Assembly (NCBI RefSeq): GCF_905147045.1
Contig: NC_065894.1
Location: forward strand, 8,035,501-8,099,500
DNA: 64,000 nt
DNA from: Nymphalis io
Lineage: Eukaryota; Arthropoda; Insecta; Lepidoptera; Nymphalidae
Reading direction: 5' to 3'
The notes under the pieces are model-generated. The model saw only the letters and a program-made list of their open reading frames with translations, was not told the origin of the DNA and searched no databases. Shown in pieces: positions 58,960-64,000 of this stretch; position 1 is the first letter of the stretch, and each line of letters opens with the position of its first letter. A program made the translations under genes and the position numbers.

Positions 58960-60890
58960 AACCACTCGAACACATGAAATATTGCATGAAGCTCATGTTA
59001 CATTAAAAGAGTAGACGCTGAAATGGTATACTTTATAAAAAAAATTGCGTTAGAAGAGGGGAGGTTTGGATGACAATTTGACAGACTTTGAAACAATGGA
59101 GCCCAAGATATAGTTACGCCCTGTTGAGCGTTGCGAAGTCATTTCATTGTTCCTAATCATAATGATGGTCATATTATTGCAGATTGTTACATGCTGTATG
59201 CGCATTGTCTCAGATATTAGTTAAACTGTTAGTCCTACTTAAACCATGAAAGTAAATTGATTACGAAAAGATGAGATAGAGAAAATGGGGAACACGTATC
59301 CATATTCATAGAAGTACCTGGAATGGTAGAGCGTTCTGCAGAAGTAACGTGAAAGTGAAGAAAGTCAAGAGTTTCCACACGATGCGTTCTCTTATGTGTA
59401 TAAATTATTGCGGACATTGTACTCTACGATAGTATTTTTTACTGTCCTTAATTTAGAGCTCAAATTTCCTTGAATATCTGTAAGTAAATTGTAATTATAT
59501 CTGTAACCCTTAATACTACATTACTTGGTCTATATAATGGTGCATTATGTAAGGTAGGTTTTTACAAACATTAGTATCTATTTCCACCATGTTGAAAAAA
59601 CTAACATATATTAATTAATTACACATTTAGTTACATTAAAAAGAAACTATTTTAACAATTAATTTAAGAAAACAATTTTGTATCTCTAATAGTATTATTT
59701 TTTTTTTCTTTTAATATTATCGTTATATGGCTTTATTTGTAATCAAAATTAATGGAATAAATAATATCTGATCGACGGAAATGTACGTGTTTCTGTTTTA
59801 TTAGCTTAAATTATTTATTTTGCGGCAAGCAGATTTACGATTGGCACTGCAATGTATCAGGAACCCACTAATAAAATTCCCCGTACAAAGATATAAAACA
59901 GTTGATTATGTTTACGAAAATTTTACATAAGGATAATTTGATTATTTTCTGATTAAAATTATAATTTAATAGGAAGTATTAATTAACGGCTTTGCAAATA
60001 ACATCACAAAAGGGAATTAAGCTATATGCTTACTTAATCATTTTACTGCTTATTTATAAACGTTGTTTAGCGGGTAATTAAATAAAAAATCTGTGTTTTA
60101 CTAAACAGCTAAGCAGTGTTTATAAATAAGGTTGTCGAATGTTAATGTCGGTGTATTGCTTAATTTGCTATTAAGACAAAATATCTTTTAAATTTTATGT
60201 GCAAAATATGTTGTGAATTACTATGTTATGCAAAAGAAACATAAGTATAGATATAATTATTACCCTCAAACCCATATCATTTCCAGGTGTACATTTTTTT
60301 GTATCTTCGGGTTTCCTAGACTGTATACGATCCTTTATTTTACGACCTTAAATTCTTCAGGAGATCCGTAGGTGGAAAAAGTATCGGATGCCTTTTCAAT
60401 TGCTACCGCATGGAAAAACATTTGGAATTAGAAAGAGGGTCGTGACAAATGATCTTGTAGAATAAATTGGTAAAATCTCATTTTTCTTTTAAAGCTTTTA
60501 GGTTACTAGTTATAAAAATAAATGTCATATTATTTTGTACTCTATACAAAAAAACTTCTTCTTGCTTGTAAAATAATTTTAAGTATAAAAATAAAATGTT
60601 CACATACAATAACCCCACTTCTTTCGGTGTTATAAAATCGAAACGCTGTTTCCTTGAATTTGATTTTTAAGCCTTAGAAAGCAAACATCCATCAACGTCT
60701 AGAAGCATCAAAGAACGTTTCGAAGGTAAAGCAGAAGGTGTCACGGTAGATAGATCGAGTCGTAATCGAGTATCAATAGAAATTCGATTTGTGATTGCGT
60801 TTGACTACACGTCTATGTGAACGATGGCCTTACTGATTTTATTATACATGATACAATACGTTTTGATGGTGAATCGAATATATTTTTTAG
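58960..60890. other. Intergenic DNA, right of the last gene
   Basis: AT-rich. Short open frames without motifs. Nothing recognised. Confidence 0.4.
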
Positions 60891-60892
60891 GT

Positions 60893-61055
60893 ATCTGGGT
60901 CAATACTGCCAAACAGCAATATTTAATATTGTTATGTTCGGTTTTGAAGAATGAACCAGTGTAAACTTAGTTCCTAAGATTAGTGGCATTGGTATTGTAG
61001 AGAAAAATACTGGTAAACACTCACCATAAAGTGGGCTATTTTGCCAGTCCGCTCA
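60893..61055 (-). repeat. SINE-like family B, degraded fragment
   Basis: 'aaacagcaatatttaatatt', 'gttatgttcggttttgaag', 'cttagttcctaagattagtg' and 'cactcaccataaagtgggc' match family B on the minus strand with many substitutions. Confidence 0.55.
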
Positions 61056-64000
61056 CCTATTTCATATATATATTGTCAAGGCGCAATAAGAATCTAATTT
61101 GAATGATTGCGTTAAAAATGAAGCGTTCTTAACACGTGTACCAGTGATATGCCGTAAGCGTGAGATACCATCGCCGTTTATATGTAGCAGATATATTGTA
61201 TTTAAAAATGTTAAAGTAGCTTTTGCTCGAGGGTGCTCTAAATGCATCTACCGATGACATGAGAACGATGTTTGTGAGATTCTCGCAATACGAGTCTTGT
61301 GAGTGACGTGGTTTGAAAAATGCGGTGATGCCTGAGACGTTAATGCAGCTGAATATGCGAGGGTGCAAATGTGCAGACGTACGGGTATTCGAAATAGAAA
61401 TGGGGTGACTTTGAGGTGACATCGTCTATGAATTGTTGAGATGTCGTAAACATAAAAGCGTTTTATTAATGGAAAACTTTAATACTCAATTTTGAAATGT
61501 ATGGTTTTCTTATTTATTAATTTTCACTTTTAGTATTTTTATTTGGCTTTTATATTTACATTTTTCTTTTTGAACAATGAGGTAGTGCTTGTGTTTGTGA
61601 TTTCGTCTTCTACCCGGAGGATTTTTATATTTCTAGTAATAAAAGTATACATGTAATATAATATGACTATATATATATTTTAATATAATTGCAATTCATC
61701 TTCTATAATAAAAAGATTAATTCTATATTAAAAAGATTAACAAAAAATTAATGACTACAGTATCTATCTCTCTATTATATAACCCATTAAAATGGCTTCT
61801 GTAACGATAACAATCACTTCATTAGAGCTGTTCTGTAAGAATACACACGAAATTCACTGAAGAACACGATAGTTAAATGTCAGAAAGTGAAATGCGACAT
61901 TGACTATGATATATACAGTTAGTTTAATAAAATATCAGAAACATATAATCAGAAAACTCATCACTACAATATCTTTAGCTTCGTAGTTGTATTCCCAGGA
62001 GTTCTATAAAATTACAGTTACATAGTTTTGATGAATACAAACAATTAACCATAAACGCTCTTTCCTCTTGCTACATCTCTATAATAAATCTAAAAGCCAC
62101 AAACGAAAACACACACCCGTGCACAGTCCGAAAGGAATAGGCGGAGTAAAAAAATTACACTCGTTAGAGCGCGAGGAATTGGCGTTAATAAAAAACTCCG
62201 CGTAATTCAGAAACGAGGACGCTGACAAACGAGCTGGCTGGAGGTGCGTAATTTGGCGGCATCACCTGCGAATACAACGAAAATCTACTCCATTTAAATG
62301 CAACCAATTGTTATGTTTACCTGAAAATTTGTTTAAAAATATTAGATTTATTTTACGCTTTTCAATTAGGATAATTCGTCAGTATAAAAAATTAATGAAA
62401 TTTGTTTAATATTTTGTTTTGGAATATTAGAATTATTTCTGGATATCAATTAAGATAATGCTTCTTAAGTATAAACTTGGTTCAATGTATGCTACCATTT
62501 TACGTATTGTTTGATAAAACGTGTATTATTAATAGAATTTCTGAATAATATATTTAAACGTAAAACTAAATATTTTGCTTTTTTTTCTGTAAATATTGGT
62601 TGAAATCATATTTGCATATAACATTTGAAATAATCGCATTCTGTAGATGATTGTTAAATAGCTTATTGGATTTAAATAAGTAATGTATTATTTTATGTCA
62701 CACAAAAAACGTTCAAACAAATATTTTTAAATAAAATGAATAGAATTTTATCGCAACATCCTTATTATTATTATTAAAATATTTAAGAGTCCACAGTATT
62801 ATAGACATTTTTTTCTTTATATACCTCGCTATGCATAGATTTGAAATGAATTGTTTTGCTCATGAGTCAACGGAAGTAAATTAATGATTGTCAGAAGTTC
62901 ACCCTTCATTTCCTTTATAAACAAAAGAGGGTGCTTTAAAATTTAATAATTTATAAACTTCATTTTTATTTATATATATTTTTTCTTAGCTCTCAGTTCA
63001 TTTTTGACGAAAGTATATTATGACGTGATTTCTAATTTTTTTTTAATGATATTTATGAAATATTAGCTTTTTTTTCTGTAGGTACTAAGGTCAGGATAAT
63101 TGAAATTCATAATAAAAAATATATATTTATACATTTTTATATGCAATACACTATTTTGACTATATACGTGTGTCGACACTGAACGAACGGAATCAAATAA
63201 ATTGCGGACACAAAACGATACCCCGACAATCCTATAATCCGCACATTGGAATATTCGCATGGTTGTGTCGTGACCGATAAAATGTCACTACTCTGTCACT
63301 TCAAATATTATCAAAATTAAAGAATTAATCTACTAGAGAAAATTATTTGTAAGGAGTGTGATGCACTTGAGTTTAGTATATTTAAACCATATTAAAAAAA
63401 CTTACTAGTAAGGCAATGAAGAGATAAGTTATCAAGTTCATTTGGAATTTTTGATGAAGTTCTCTGTGATGGAATTGAACGTTTTAATTTTATTGGTAGC
63501 ATTATAAGCGGTATTTTAATGGCTTTAAAAACACAGGTTGTTTAATTTGCAAACCGAAAGGGATCATTGTGTCTATTATGACCGAATCGGCACGTTCCGC
63601 ACACCTATGTGATGTACGAGTACGAACGAATCGGACCTCGTTGTTTTTTATGAGAAGAGGATTTTCGAATACAATCCGAAATAAAATGAAACTGATGAAT
63701 TCATTATAAGTATAATTTACATTGATAAGTGTAAAACGAATACTGTTTGCTTTTTAAGTACAAAATAAAATTATTCAAACTTCAGTGATATTCTTTACAG
63801 ATTTACTTTCTCGATTCGTTTATCTTTTAAAGAGCGATTTTAAAGAACCTGTTTTCGTACTTAAAGTGAGTTGTCTGGAAATATTTTTAAAAAAATAGAA
63901 ATATTCAACGGAGAAACGCTTTTCACAATTACAATCTGTATCAACAATGAAATAAACTTTCGAAGTAAACTAATAAAAATCACAAATATGGTCGAAATAA
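61056..64000. other. Intergenic DNA with GC-richer islands
   Basis: No gene recognised. Islands at about 61100-61430, 62100-62280 and 63170-63260 are less AT-rich than their surroundings. The first carries a 97-codon minus frame (61422-61129) without a known domain. Confidence 0.35.

Overview
The window looks like nuclear DNA of a butterfly or moth. It is AT-rich, every protein-coding gene I can trace is split by introns with GT/AG borders, and four dispersed short-repeat families typical of Lepidoptera recur throughout. The gene content also fits: a tandem array of insect odorant-binding proteins (OBPs), four of which end in the F(V/I/Y)FP tail of lepidopteran antennal binding protein X (ABPX). 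I cannot name the species.

Layout. (1) 339-1769, minus: the 5' part of Smg9, a nonsense-mediated-decay factor, running off the left edge. (2) 2464-5553, plus: a five-exon type I membrane protein with a mannose-6-phosphate-receptor/ATG27-like lumenal domain and a YDSI tail. (3) 9.8-50.1 kb: nine OBP genes. Four are ABPX-like (14.6-16.7 minus, 18.8-25.9 plus, 27.6-29.1 plus, 30.2-33.6 plus). Five are classic OBPs of another subgroup (9.8-12.9 minus, 40.0-41.8 plus, 42.1-43.7 minus, 45.0-47.4 plus, 47.8-50.1 plus). All nine encode a signal peptide on the first coding exon and six cysteines in classic OBP spacing. (4) 54.6-58.9 kb, minus: a secreted His/Tyr-rich protein of unknown function with two frame-equivalent 67-nt cassette exons. 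(5) 59-64 kb: no gene recognised.

Mobile DNA. Intron 1 of the second ABPX gene is 5.7 kb long because it holds a Tc1-type transposon (18974-20530, inverted repeats and TA target site visible, transposase broken) and an RTE-like non-LTR retrotransposon (about 21060-24236, endonuclease and reverse transcriptase broken by two stops and two frameshifts). SINE-like repeats of four families (here called A to D) and Helitron-like fragments lie in introns and intergenic DNA.

How the genes work together. The OBPs are expected to be small secreted carriers of hydrophobic odorants or other ligands in sensillum lymph or other fluids. Their clustering, shared intron phases and similar TATA boxes point to repeated local duplication. 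Smg9, the receptor-like gene and the His/Tyr-rich gene flank the cluster and have no evident functional link to it. Gene models were built by eye from splice sites and reading-frame continuity; no alignment or transcript data were available.
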